From positions 1 to 34,063 of the forward strand of contig JAQBOU010000090.1 of assembly GCA_028287865.1 (NCBI GenBank): a stretch of DNA of 34,063 nt, given 5' to 3'. How positions within the stretch are numbered: the stretch's first letter is position 1; the number at the start of each line of letters is the position of its first letter. Shown in pieces: positions 27,129 to 34,063 of this stretch. A model generated the notes under the pieces. It was not told where the DNA came from. It did not search any database and saw only the letters and a list, made by a program, of their open reading frames with translations. Both the position numbers and the translations under genes were made by a program. Source of the DNA: Mucilaginibacter sp. (GTDB lineage Bacteria; Bacteroidota; Bacteroidia; Sphingobacteriales; Sphingobacteriaceae).

Positions 27129-29852
27129 TTGAAAACACAAATACTACTTTACCTTATAGTTATTAGTTTCGGTCTCGGGATTAGTAAGGCTAATGCTGGG
27201 ACTGGTTATACCTGGACAGGAAGCGGCTCTAATAGTAATTGGAGTAACAGTAACAATTGGTCTCCATTTGGAGTTCCGGTTGCCGGTGATGATGTTTCGG
27301 TAGGTACAAATGCAAACATCACGGTTGATGGACTTTCAGCATGCTCGACATTTAGTGTTACCGATGGTAACCCAACACTTACATTGTCAGCTACCTTAAT
27401 TATCAGTGGTGCTATAACTGCAAGCCGACTAACCATAAACGGTCCTGGAACATTGACAATAAATGGATCACTTACAAATATAAATACATTAACGGTAAAT
27501 AGTGGCACGATAGCCTTGGGCGCAAATGCTTATATCAGTAATCCTTACTCCGGTAACATATGTAACTTTAGCGGGGCAACCATAAATATGGATATAACCA
27601 GTTATATTAGCAATGCTTACGGTGCAACATTTACTATTAATGGTGGCAGTTCCGTTAATTTTTTAAACGGTGCCTCAAGCCAGCCCTCAGCTGGTTTTTA
27701 TAATATCCAGAACTCAGGAACTTTTTATGCAGGCACATCGGCTTCCGCATGTACAATAAATTTAAGTACCGGTTATGCAAGTGTTTCAAATGTTGGCTTC
27801 TTTTATTTAGGTTCGACATCCATAATAAATTTAACAGATGTTACTGCCAATTTAGATAATTCTGGCACTTTCACTCTGCAATCTGATGTTAATGGTTCAG
27901 CATCAATTGGCACATTGTCTGATGTGGCAAATATTTATCCCCAATGTTTCGGTACTTATAATGTTGAACGTTATATATCTGCCATCCGTGGTTACAGGGA
28001 ACTCTCATCCCCGGTAGATACTGCCACTGTAAATTCAATTAATGTATATAGCATACATTACTTAAAAAAAAGCTGCTGGCTTACTGGTACCACCGGTACA
28101 ACTGGAGGATTTGACAAATCAGGGAATCCAACTTTATATTTATATCGTGAAGACCGACTTCCTTCAAATGCATCATTTATAAGCGGCAACTTCAGAGGTA
28201 TTTATACAATAAACAACTCACCAAGTGATGATTATACAATGGATCTTGATGGCGGCCCGTTTAATATACCAGTTGGCAATGGGTATTTGTTGTATTTTAG
28301 AGGTGACAAAAACCAAGCCACGCTTACTGCTGCAACCACTGCCGGCGCACCCGCAACAAGCGCAACCTTAACTGCAACCGGCACATTAAACCAGGGACAA
28401 ATAACAGTGCATGATTGGTATACACCGGCTTCTTCTAATTTAGGAGAAACAACCGCCTCCAGGAGTATTTATATTGAAGGGTTCAACCTGGTCGGCAACC
28501 CCTATGCCAGTTCGATTGATTGGGACAAATATAATACAGGTACTCCAGGAACAGGTATTTATGCTTCAGGTATAGGTCCATTCCTATATGTTCTGATGCC
28601 AAATGGAAATTACAATGTATATCAAGCGGGTCAAGGTGGAACAAGTGTCGGCAATATTGCAAACTCTAACGTTATACCCAGCGGGCAGGGCTTTTTTGTA
28701 CAAGCAACCGGCCCTAACCCTACCTTAACTTTTAATGAATCGGCAAAAACAACTGCCCAGGCTGTGGGTCCGAATTTATTCATGGGAACACCTCCACAGG
28801 CAGCAGTCAATCAATACCTGCACTTAATGTTTCAAAAGGACTCCGTTAACGCCGGTGGCATATTGATCAGTTTCAAAAGCAACGCCAACGCAGCGTATGT
28901 TAGAGGCGAAGATGCGCCCTACAAAGTCGGTTATGGATCAGCTAGCCTTTCAAGTATGTCGTCTGATCGTATTCCATTAGCCATCAATACCATGCCCTTG
29001 CCTAAAACTACTGCGCAGGTTATACCATTAAATGTTTCTGCAAGCGTTACCGGTATTTACCAGATAAATTTAACAGCTATTAAAAGCATCCCTGACCTGT
29101 ACGATGTTTGGTTAATGGACACCTATAAAAAAGATTCGCTGGATATTAAACACAATCCAACCTATTCCTTTAACATCAATAAAAGTGATGCGAGCAGTTA
29201 TGGTTCAAAACGATTTACACTGGTGATAAGGCAAAATCCTGCTTTAGGGGTTCATTTGCTTAACTTTGCCGCAACCAAGGCCACCGTCGGTGCACAAATT
29301 GTTTGGAAAACTGAAAACGAAGAAAATTACACCAACTTCACGGTAGAAAGAAGCACTGATGGCGGTGTAACTTATGATGTTTTGGATGGATTAGTTTCAA
29401 GCGCCCAGGGCACATACAGCTTTGTAGACACAGCCCCTTTAAACAATAAGGCTAATCTTTATGTGTTAAAACTTGTAGATTTAAATGGAACTGTCACCTA
29501 TTCGCACGTTGTTACCCTGATGTATGGAAATTTAACGAACACAATTGCCGGCAACATTAAAGTTTACCCCAACCCTTCAAATGGCGTTATAAACCTGTCC
29601 GTTACTTCCGCTAACAGTTTAACTACATTTCATCCCGGTACAACAAGTATTCCGGTAACTCAAAATACCAGTTCAATTTCTTATGCCATTAAAATAATAG
29701 ATATTACGGGCTCTGTAATTAAAACGGCTACTTCAACGTCTGCTAACTGGCAGGCTGACGTGACCAGCCTTACTCCCGGCACTTATATTATCCAGGTATT
29801 GAACAATAGCGACAAAAGTTTAGTTGGTAAAAGCACTTTTATAAAATTATAA
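27129..29852 (+). CDS. Large secreted surface protein with T9SS type A sorting domain
   Basis: About 907 residues. A Sec signal peptide (MKTQILLYLIVISFGLGISKANA) is followed by YTWTGSGSNSNWSNSNNW and repeated Asn/Thr/Ser/Gly-rich beta strands (about 20-250), like adhesin beta-helix proteins. A middle region holds GFNLVGNPYASSIDWDKY. The C-terminal sorting domain has YPNPSNG (813-819) and ends PGTYIIQVLNNSDKSLVGKS plus a short tail, the type A T9SS signal removed on export. It is thus predicted to cross the outer membrane through T9SS and attach to or leave the surface. The frame has no ATG before the signal peptide; TTG at 27129 (or 27123, adding Met-Ile) is the start. Catalytic domains were not recognised. 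Confidence 0.87.
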   Translation: MKTQILLYLIVISFGLGISKANAGTGYTWTGSGSNSNWSNSNNWSPFGVPVAGDDVSVGTNANITVDGLSACSTFSVTDGNPTLTLSATLIISGAITASRLTINGPGTLTINGSLTNINTLTVNSGTIALGANAYISNPYSGNICNFSGATINMDITSYISNAYGATFTINGGSSVNFLNGASSQPSAGFYNIQNSGTFYAGTSASACTINLSTGYASVSNVGFFYLGSTSIINLTDVTANLDNSGTFTLQSDVNGSASIGTLSDVANIYPQCFGTYNVERYISAIRGYRELSSPVDTATVNSINVYSIHYLKKSCWLTGTTGTTGGFDKSGNPTLYLYREDRLPSNASFISGNFRGIYTINNSPSDDYTMDLDGGPFNIPVGNGYLLYFRGDKNQATLTAATTAGAPATSATLTATGTLNQGQITVHDWYTPASSNLGETTASRSIYIEGFNLVGNPYASSIDWDKYNTGTPGTGIYASGIGPFLYVLMPNGNYNVYQAGQGGTSVGNIANSNVIPSGQGFFVQATGPNPTLTFNESAKTTAQAVGPNLFMGTPPQAAVNQYLHLMFQKDSVNAGGILISFKSNANAAYVRGEDAPYKVGYGSASLSSMSSDRIPLAINTMPLPKTTAQVIPLNVSASVTGIYQINLTAIKSIPDLYDVWLMDTYKKDSLDIKHNPTYSFNINKSDASSYGSKRFTLVIRQNPALGVHLLNFAATKATVGAQIVWKTENEENYTNFTVERSTDGGVTYDVLDGLVSSAQGTYSFVDTAPLNNKANLYVLKLVDLNGTVTYSHVVTLMYGNLTNTIAGNIKVYPNPSNGVINLSVTSANSLTTFHPGTTSIPVTQNTSSISYAIKIIDITGSVIKTATSTSANWQADVTSLTPGTYIIQVLNNSDKSLVGKSTFIKL

Positions 29853-29875
29853 CAAACCTTTTCTAAAAGAGATAC

Positions 29876-30274
29876 CTATTTTTTATCAAAAAAATCATCT
29901 TTTAAGTCATCAATCTCCCGCCTGTCCCGTTTAGTGGGCCGGCCCGCTCCCCTGTCGCGCTTTAAAATAGGTGCATGGAACATTGATTTAAAAGCGTGCG
30001 TTTGCTCAACAGGGGTTATATCTTCGTAAAAATCAATCACAGTTTTTGCGTCCGCCCGGTTCTCCAGTAACCCGGTTACTTTAAGTACTTTTCGTTCAAT
30101 CCCTTTTGATACCTGGTAGGTTTCGCCAATCTTTACTTCGTGTGAAGGTTTTATGTTTTGACCATCCAGTTTCACCCTGCCTGCCTTACAGGCATCGGCC
30201 GCCAGTGTGCGGGTTTTAAATATTCTTATCGCCCACAGGTATTTATCTATCCGTAACTTTTCCTTTTCCGGCAT
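29876..30274 (-). CDS. hslR: S4-domain RNA-binding protein, Hsp15-like
   Basis: At 132 residues it is the size of E. coli Hsp15. The N-terminal S4 RNA-binding domain (about 7-66) shows LRIDKYLWAIRIFKTRTLA and CKAGRVKLDGQNIKPSHEVKIG. A basic, Arg/Lys/Asp-rich tail includes RDRGAGRPTKRDRREID. Hsp15 recycles stalled 50S subunits that still carry nascent chains. Homologues in Bacteroidota are usually annotated simply as S4-domain proteins, so the exact role is inferred. It converges with the T9SS surface protein gene, with 23 bp between the stops. Confidence 0.88.
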   Translation of the reverse strand: MPEKEKLRIDKYLWAIRIFKTRTLAADACKAGRVKLDGQNIKPSHEVKIGETYQVSKGIERKVLKVTGLLENRADAKTVIDFYEDITPVEQTHAFKSMFHAPILKRDRGAGRPTKRDRREIDDLKDDFFDKK

Positions 30275-30414
30275 AACTCACATTTAAGTTTACAAAGTTC
30301 TAAACAATTGCAATATTTGGGCTAATTAAATATATTTTATTGAACACTCATAAGCAAAGGATAGGCAAATCCACTTAAAATTCATTTAATTTGCCAAAAG
30401 TTTTTTATTTACAG

Positions 30415-31230
30415 ATGCAAGACCTAAAAAAATTAATTGAAGACGCCTGGGAAGACAGGAAGCTGTTACAATACAACGAATATATCACTGCCATTGATAC
30501 CGTTATTGAACAATTGGATAAAGGTAAAATACGTGTTGCCGAATTAATAGGCACACGCTGGCACACACACGAATGGATAAAAAAAGCGGTAATTCTATAT
30601 TTCCCAACAAGGTTAATGGAAGAAATCCAGGTAGGGCCCTTTGTTTTTCATGATAAAATGAAATTAAAGACCGATTATGCAAAAACCGGCGTGCGCGTTG
30701 TACCACATGCCATAGCCCGTTACGGCGCTCATCTTGCAAAAGGAGTTATCATGATGCCATCGTATGTAAACATTGGTGCTTATGTTGATGAAGGCACCAT
30801 GGTTGATACCTGGGCAACCGTAGGATCATGCGCCCAAATTGGTAAACATGTACATTTAAGCGGCGGCGTAGGTATAGGCGGTGTGTTAGAGCCGATACAG
30901 GCTGCTCCAGTTATTATTGAAGACAATTGCTTCCTTGGGTCAAGGGCTATTGTGGTTGAGGGGGTGCACCTTGAAACCGAAGTAGTATTAGGCGCTAATG
31001 TGGTGCTTACGGCTTCCACAAAAATTATTGATGTTACGCACGAACAACCTATTGAATATAAAGGTATTGTTCCGGCGCGTTCGGTAGTTATCCCTGGTTC
31101 TTATACAAAAAAATTCCCGGCGGGTGATTTCCAGGTGCCATGTGCCTTAATTATTGGCAAGCGTAAGGAGTCGACTGATAAAAAAACATCATTGAATGAT
31201 GCATTAAGAGAAAACAATGTCTCCGTCTAG
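30415..31230 (+). CDS. dapD: Tetrahydrodipicolinate N-succinyltransferase
   Basis: The 271-residue enzyme transfers succinyl from succinyl-CoA to tetrahydrodipicolinate in the lysine and diaminopimelate pathway that feeds peptidoglycan. An N-terminal helical domain (MQDLKKLIEDAWEDRKLL) is followed by a left-handed beta helix of hexapeptide repeats (about 95-230). DapD hallmarks are MMPSYVNIGAYVDEGTMVD, ATVGSCAQIGKHVHLSGG, GIGGVLEP and EDNCFLGSRAIVVEGV. The frame opens 8 codons earlier at TTG 30391, but the ATG at 30415 gives the family's normal start. It ends in a TAG whose G is the first base of a heptad repeat, and is followed by the GT9 gene after 131 bp. Confidence 0.96.
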   Translation: MQDLKKLIEDAWEDRKLLQYNEYITAIDTVIEQLDKGKIRVAELIGTRWHTHEWIKKAVILYFPTRLMEEIQVGPFVFHDKMKLKTDYAKTGVRVVPHAIARYGAHLAKGVIMMPSYVNIGAYVDEGTMVDTWATVGSCAQIGKHVHLSGGVGIGGVLEPIQAAPVIIEDNCFLGSRAIVVEGVHLETEVVLGANVVLTASTKIIDVTHEQPIEYKGIVPARSVVIPGSYTKKFPAGDFQVPCALIIGKRKESTDKKTSLNDALRENNVSV

Positions 31231-31356
31231 ATGTGAGATATGAGACTTGAGATGTGAGATTGAAGACCTGAGACAAAACGCTTTAATATAATTGTAATGA
31301 ATATCTCAATGTTAAAGTTGATATCTGATAATCTTCTATCTCACATCTCCTATCTG
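31230..31356. repeat. GAnnTGA heptad repeat in inverted arms (dapD/GT9 gap)
   Basis: The left arm has six 7-bp units in register: GATGTGA (31230-31236), GATATGA, GACTTGA, GATGTGA (31251-31257), GATTGAA, GACCTGA (31265-31271). The right arm (about 31318-31356) carries the same words on the minus strand. Segments 31249-31266 and 31332-31349 pair at 17 of 18 positions with 65 nt between. The element fills almost the whole gap. Confidence 0.8.
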
Positions 31357-31361
31357 TAAAC

Positions 31362-32342
31362 ATGAAGATATTGATACGATTGCCTAACTGGCTGGGTGAT
31401 GTAGTTATGAGCACGGCCTTCATCAATGCTGTTAAACAGATTTACCCTGATGCCGTTGTTGATATCATTATTAAAAAAGAATTAAGTGGTATTGCGTCAT
31501 TAATACCCGGTTTGCATGTTATCCATCCGTTTGCAAAGCAAGATTATAAAAGCTTAACCGGCGTTTTCCGTTTCGGGAAAACGTTACGGCAGGAAAAATA
31601 TGACCTGTTTTTCAACCTGCCCACATCATTGTCATCCATAGTAATGGCTTGGGCAACAGGCGCAAAAAAACGAATCGGGTTTAATAAAGAGGGGGGCTAC
31701 TTTTTATTGACCGGCTCCTATAACAAACCACTTAATATTCACCGGGTTAATGAATATATTTCTCTTTTGGAGCGATTTACCGGCAAAAACATAGACAGCA
31801 AACAGGTTAAATTAAATATTGATCAGCCGGTACACCGGAATAATAAAGTAATAGTGAATTTTAATTCGGAAGCTGAATCGAGGAGAATGCCACTTGATAA
31901 GGCAAAAAGCGTTATTAACTTACTGACCAATACTTTTCCCAATGTCACTTTTACTTTTATCGGTTCCCAAAAAGAAGCAGCGTTTATCGGGCAGGTAATT
32001 GAAGGCGCTGAAAATATAAGCCGGATTGAAAACCTTGCCGGGAAAACTGATTTGATAGGTCTTTGCAATATAATGGCAGCATCTAAAGCCGTACTAACAA
32101 CTGATTCGGGACCGGCTCATTTGGCAAACAGTGTTGGCACGCCAACTATTGTTTTATTTGGTGCAGGTAATGAATATAATACTGCGCCTTTTAACAAGCA
32201 AAGTTTAACAGTTATACGATATGGCAAACTCAGCTGCGAGCCTTGCGTAAAAAACACCTGCGAATTATATGGCATACCCAAATGCATGCAAATGATAAAT
32301 GAATTGCAAATCGTCGATGCTTTGAACGCTTATCTGAATTAA
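31362..32342 (+). CDS. Glycosyltransferase family 9, heptosyltransferase II-like
   Basis: The 326-residue protein opens MKILIRLPNWLGDVVMST, the classic N-terminus of WaaF-type ADP-heptose:LPS heptosyltransferases. The nucleotide-sugar region shows VLTTDSGPAHLANSVGTPTIVLFG (split here between residues about 243 and 266). Near the C-terminus a four-cysteine cluster, SCEPCVKNTCELYGIPKC, matches the Cys-rich loop of heptosyltransferase II. The enzyme adds a heptose-like sugar to the inner LPS core on the cytoplasmic face of the inner membrane. Its stop codon overlaps the stop of the convergent sulfotransferase gene: the two TAA codons lie within TTAA at 32339-32342. Confidence 0.88.
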   Translation: MKILIRLPNWLGDVVMSTAFINAVKQIYPDAVVDIIIKKELSGIASLIPGLHVIHPFAKQDYKSLTGVFRFGKTLRQEKYDLFFNLPTSLSSIVMAWATGAKKRIGFNKEGGYFLLTGSYNKPLNIHRVNEYISLLERFTGKNIDSKQVKLNIDQPVHRNNKVIVNFNSEAESRRMPLDKAKSVINLLTNTFPNVTFTFIGSQKEAAFIGQVIEGAENISRIENLAGKTDLIGLCNIMAASKAVLTTDSGPAHLANSVGTPTIVLFGAGNEYNTAPFNKQSLTVIRYGKLSCEPCVKNTCELYGIPKCMQMINELQIVDALNAYLN

Positions 32343-33430
32343 TGATCGGAGAGAGGTAAAGCTGAATCATCTTTATCATACCATAAGTCAAATTTATCCT
32401 TTAACTGCTTGTAAATGGAGTTACAGTCTTCTAACAGTTGGCCGTCAACGTTGGTAACGGTTTTAGCGGTTTGTTTAAAAGGCTCCAGTTTAATAACCTT
32501 GCTATCAACATTTAGCTTTACAAATAAGTCGGACATCACTGAAGAAGGATCCTCGCAAAACCGTTTGTAGTCGAAGAAAATTGTATTTATTGACTGTTTG
32601 TCAATGACATATTTATAATAATTTTTCCAGTTCAGCAACCAAAAATTTATATCGGTTTTAGGATACTTACCCATTTCATCAAAAATCTCATTATTATTTA
32701 AAAAGAACGATCTTTGGTTCAATCCAAATTCAAAGTGCCCCAGCCAGTTCATATAATTTAAAGAAAACTTATCGTAGGCCTGTAACTTAGAAAAATGCAA
32801 ATGCTGCGTTAATAAAGAAAATGAATGTTGCAACGGATCACGAAAAGGGATAATAAAGTATGCGTTGGGCATACTCTTTTGCAGATAGCTTAAACGCAGG
32901 ACATTATTATTATTTTTTGAAAGATACCGGCTTTGACCAGCAGAATCGCTGCTTGATAATATAATATTGATATAATCCTTAAATTTTTCTAAAATATCAG
33001 CATTTATTGGATGCAACCGTAATCTGTTTTCACAAATATATTTTTCGCCGCAAAATACTCTCCAAAATACTTCTTCAAATGCCTCAGGACTATCAAATCC
33101 CAACATAATTCCGTCGCGGTGTGCTCTCTCTTTATGTTCAGTCAGCGGCTTTTTATGTGAAATTTGTTTCCAGGTATTTGGCATAAGCACAAAAGGCATA
33201 TCCAAATAAGTTAATGATTTAAAAAAGCCGGTATCGTATAAATACCTCATTAAGATTGTAGTCCCTGACCTGGCTAAGCCAGATACAAAAACATGATTAT
33301 CAGAAAATACTCTCCCCCTTTTTTTGATTAATGTATTTTCAATATCAAATGAAATTTCGGGAATCACTTTTGATGTTAACGCAATCTTATGCAGTAACCG
33401 GGAACCAAAATTATAATCTGATTTTGACAT
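32339..33430 (-). CDS. PAPS-dependent sulfotransferase family protein
   Basis: The 363-residue protein has the 5'-phosphosulfate loop FVSGLARSGTTILMRYL (P-loop SGLARSGTT, about 50-58) and a 3'-phosphate-binding block MPNAYFIIPFRDPLQHSFS in the expected order. This is the pattern of PAPS-dependent sulfotransferases acting on carbohydrates or small molecules. No signal peptide or membrane segment is seen. The ATG at 33430 (MSKSDYNFGSRLL) is preferred to 33466, which would push the overlap with the preceding membrane-protein gene to 56 bp. It is the last of three overlapping minus-strand genes, probably sulfating a surface glycan or lipid; the acceptor is unknown. Confidence 0.83.
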   Translation of the reverse strand: MSKSDYNFGSRLLHKIALTSKVIPEISFDIENTLIKKRGRVFSDNHVFVSGLARSGTTILMRYLYDTGFFKSLTYLDMPFVLMPNTWKQISHKKPLTEHKERAHRDGIMLGFDSPEAFEEVFWRVFCGEKYICENRLRLHPINADILEKFKDYINIILSSSDSAGQSRYLSKNNNNVLRLSYLQKSMPNAYFIIPFRDPLQHSFSLLTQHLHFSKLQAYDKFSLNYMNWLGHFEFGLNQRSFFLNNNEIFDEMGKYPKTDINFWLLNWKNYYKYVIDKQSINTIFFDYKRFCEDPSSVMSDLFVKLNVDSKVIKLEPFKQTAKTVTNVDGQLLEDCNSIYKQLKDKFDLWYDKDDSALPLSDH

Positions 33431-33809
33431 ACAGCTTTTTGAATAAAAAATAGGTAAAAAAAGCAAGTACAGACACTGTTATACCGCCAAAAGTAACTGT
33501 GTAATTTAATAAAAGCCGGTAATTTGAATGATTAAATAGTATAGTTAGTGACAATAATAAAAAACCTAAAATTGCGGTAACTATTACAAACCCCAATATT
33601 TTTAAGGATTGCCTGAACATGGCAATAGCGTTAGTCAATAAAAACTTTTCCTTTTCCGAATCTTCTAAAATATTGGACCTGATTGTTTGAATAGAATTAT
33701 TTGCTAATTGTGAAATGCTTTTTATAATAACAAAAAAGGGTAAAATATCTACCAGAAAGGCTAAAATCAGAAAGACAATATATAAATAGCTAATTAAGAA
33801 TATCTTCAT
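33411..33809 (-). CDS. Small membrane protein of unknown function
   Basis: The 132-residue protein is not recognised. It has hydrophobic segments at about 3-28, 70-92 and 97-122 and a polar, helical loop between (SQLANNSIQTIRSNILEDSEKEKFLL), so it probably spans the inner membrane three or four times. Its start lies inside the end of the upstream 61-residue gene, and its end overlaps the sulfotransferase start, each by 20 bp. Translational coupling of all three is likely. It may anchor or present the substrate for the sulfotransferase, but that is inference only. Confidence 0.72.
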   Translation of the reverse strand: MKIFLISYLYIVFLILAFLVDILPFFVIIKSISQLANNSIQTIRSNILEDSEKEKFLLTNAIAMFRQSLKILGFVIVTAILGFLLLSLTILFNHSNYRLLLNYTVTFGGITVSVLAFFTYFLFKKLYVKIRL

Positions 33810-33975
33810 TTTTTACAGTCTTCCTGAACTTTCCAATAACTCTTTTAATTGGATACCAGATAATAGCAAATAGCGCCAAAAAAATTGAGGTTATAAAACC
33901 AAGTACCGCCGTAATAATCCCGCCGCCCAAGCCTGGCCCAATGTAATTAAGAATAGAATGGATAAATACAGTCAT
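33790..33975 (-). CDS. 61-residue GPG-type membrane protein, unknown function
   Basis: MTVFIHSILNYIGPGLGGG is followed by one long hydrophobic helix (TAVLGFITSIFLALFAII), then WYPIKRVIGKFRK and a short charged tail. The arrangement IGPGxGG, membrane helix, then Trp-Tyr-Pro and basic residues recurs in tiny proteins of many bacteria near polysaccharide, phosphodiesterase and sulfotransferase genes (from memory, not searched). Single membrane span with a basic cytoplasmic end. It leads the overlapping set with the 132-residue membrane protein (20-bp overlap) and the sulfotransferase. Function unknown. Confidence 0.68.
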   Translation of the reverse strand: MTVFIHSILNYIGPGLGGGIITAVLGFITSIFLALFAIIWYPIKRVIGKFRKTVKNEDILN

Positions 33976-33982
33976 GATAATA

Positions 33983-34063
33983 TTAATTATTTTTTAAAAA
34001 TGTTAGTTTTTTGAATTCTTCCTTGCTGATATACCTGGACCATGAGAGTGCGCCAACTGAATG
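33983..34063 (-). CDS. C-terminal fragment of an unidentified gene (runs off window)
   Basis: The last 26 codons of a minus-strand frame that enters from the right edge and stops at 33983, 7 bp before the 61-residue gene begins. The visible end reads GALSWSRYISKEEFKKL, which looks like ordinary protein. All three minus-strand frames are open at the edge, so the choice rests on residue composition only. The spacing would make it the first gene of the sulfotransferase set. No family can be assigned. Confidence 0.4.
   Translation of the reverse strand, partial: HSVGALSWSRYISKEEFKKLTFLKNN

Noticed and set aside
33411..33466. Longer sulfotransferase starting at 33466
   Set aside because: It would overlap the upstream gene by 56 bp and adds MLFLPIFYSKSC, which has no family support; 33430 gives a 20-bp overlap matching the other junction.

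Overview
The window looks like chromosomal DNA from a Bacteroidota bacterium, most likely family Sphingobacteriaceae (Mucilaginibacter/Pedobacter-like). That placement is inferred. It rests on a type IX secretion (T9SS) sorting domain, a T9SS plug-family protein, a TamB/TamL pair whose TamL is a lipoprotein, a short-form GyrB, TAnnTTTG-type promoter boxes, few clear Shine-Dalgarno sequences and AT-rich gaps. No rRNA, tRNA, insertion sequence, prophage or CRISPR array was recognised.

Layout. (1) 1-3886, minus strand: the first 26 codons of an adenylylsulfate-kinase-like gene running off the left edge, then a three-gene operon reading right to left: circularly permuted ATP-grasp, alpha-E protein, transglutaminase. 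This is a conserved set predicted to make or modify a peptide whose product is unknown. (2) 4254-9227: PfkB-type sugar kinase, quinone-dependent dihydroorotate dehydrogenase (pyrD), a Tat-exported SGNH esterase and an ABC-F ATPase. (3) 9474-18419: an envelope block of T9SS plug protein, TamB and TamL, the last two overlapping by 4 bp. (4) 18670-21856: a membrane-bound multi-PAS protein ending in a histidine-kinase dimerisation helix with no ATPase domain, followed closely by a retropepsin-like protease. A double hairpin separates these from gyrB on the other strand. (5) 24291-25451: a Skp/OmpH-like lipoprotein and a guanine-deaminase-like enzyme. (6) 25464-34063: nucleotide-sugar dehydrogenase, a large T9SS-exported surface protein, an Hsp15-like S4 protein, dapD, a heptosyltransferase-like GT9 enzyme, and a minus-strand overlapping set (tiny GPG membrane protein, membrane protein, sulfotransferase) that suggests modification of a surface glycan.

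The most unusual signal is not a gene. Most short gaps in the window carry an imperfect tandem repeat with a strict 7- or 8-bp period, and nearly every gap uses a different word (GAnnTGA, AGTCCAT, GGTCATTA, TTTCGGA, TGTGCAAA, TTCAAATC and others). Several occur as two inverted arms. They fall right up to stop and start codons and create false N-terminal extensions on pyrD, the ABC-F gene and gyrB. A different, larger dispersed-type repeat (9334-9508) runs into the start of the T9SS plug gene and appears to supply its start codon and the basic end of its signal peptide.

Starts were moved inward from the longest open frames for pyrD, the ABC-F gene, the plug gene, gyrB, dapD and the sulfotransferase. 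TamB and the large T9SS surface protein appear to need TTG starts.
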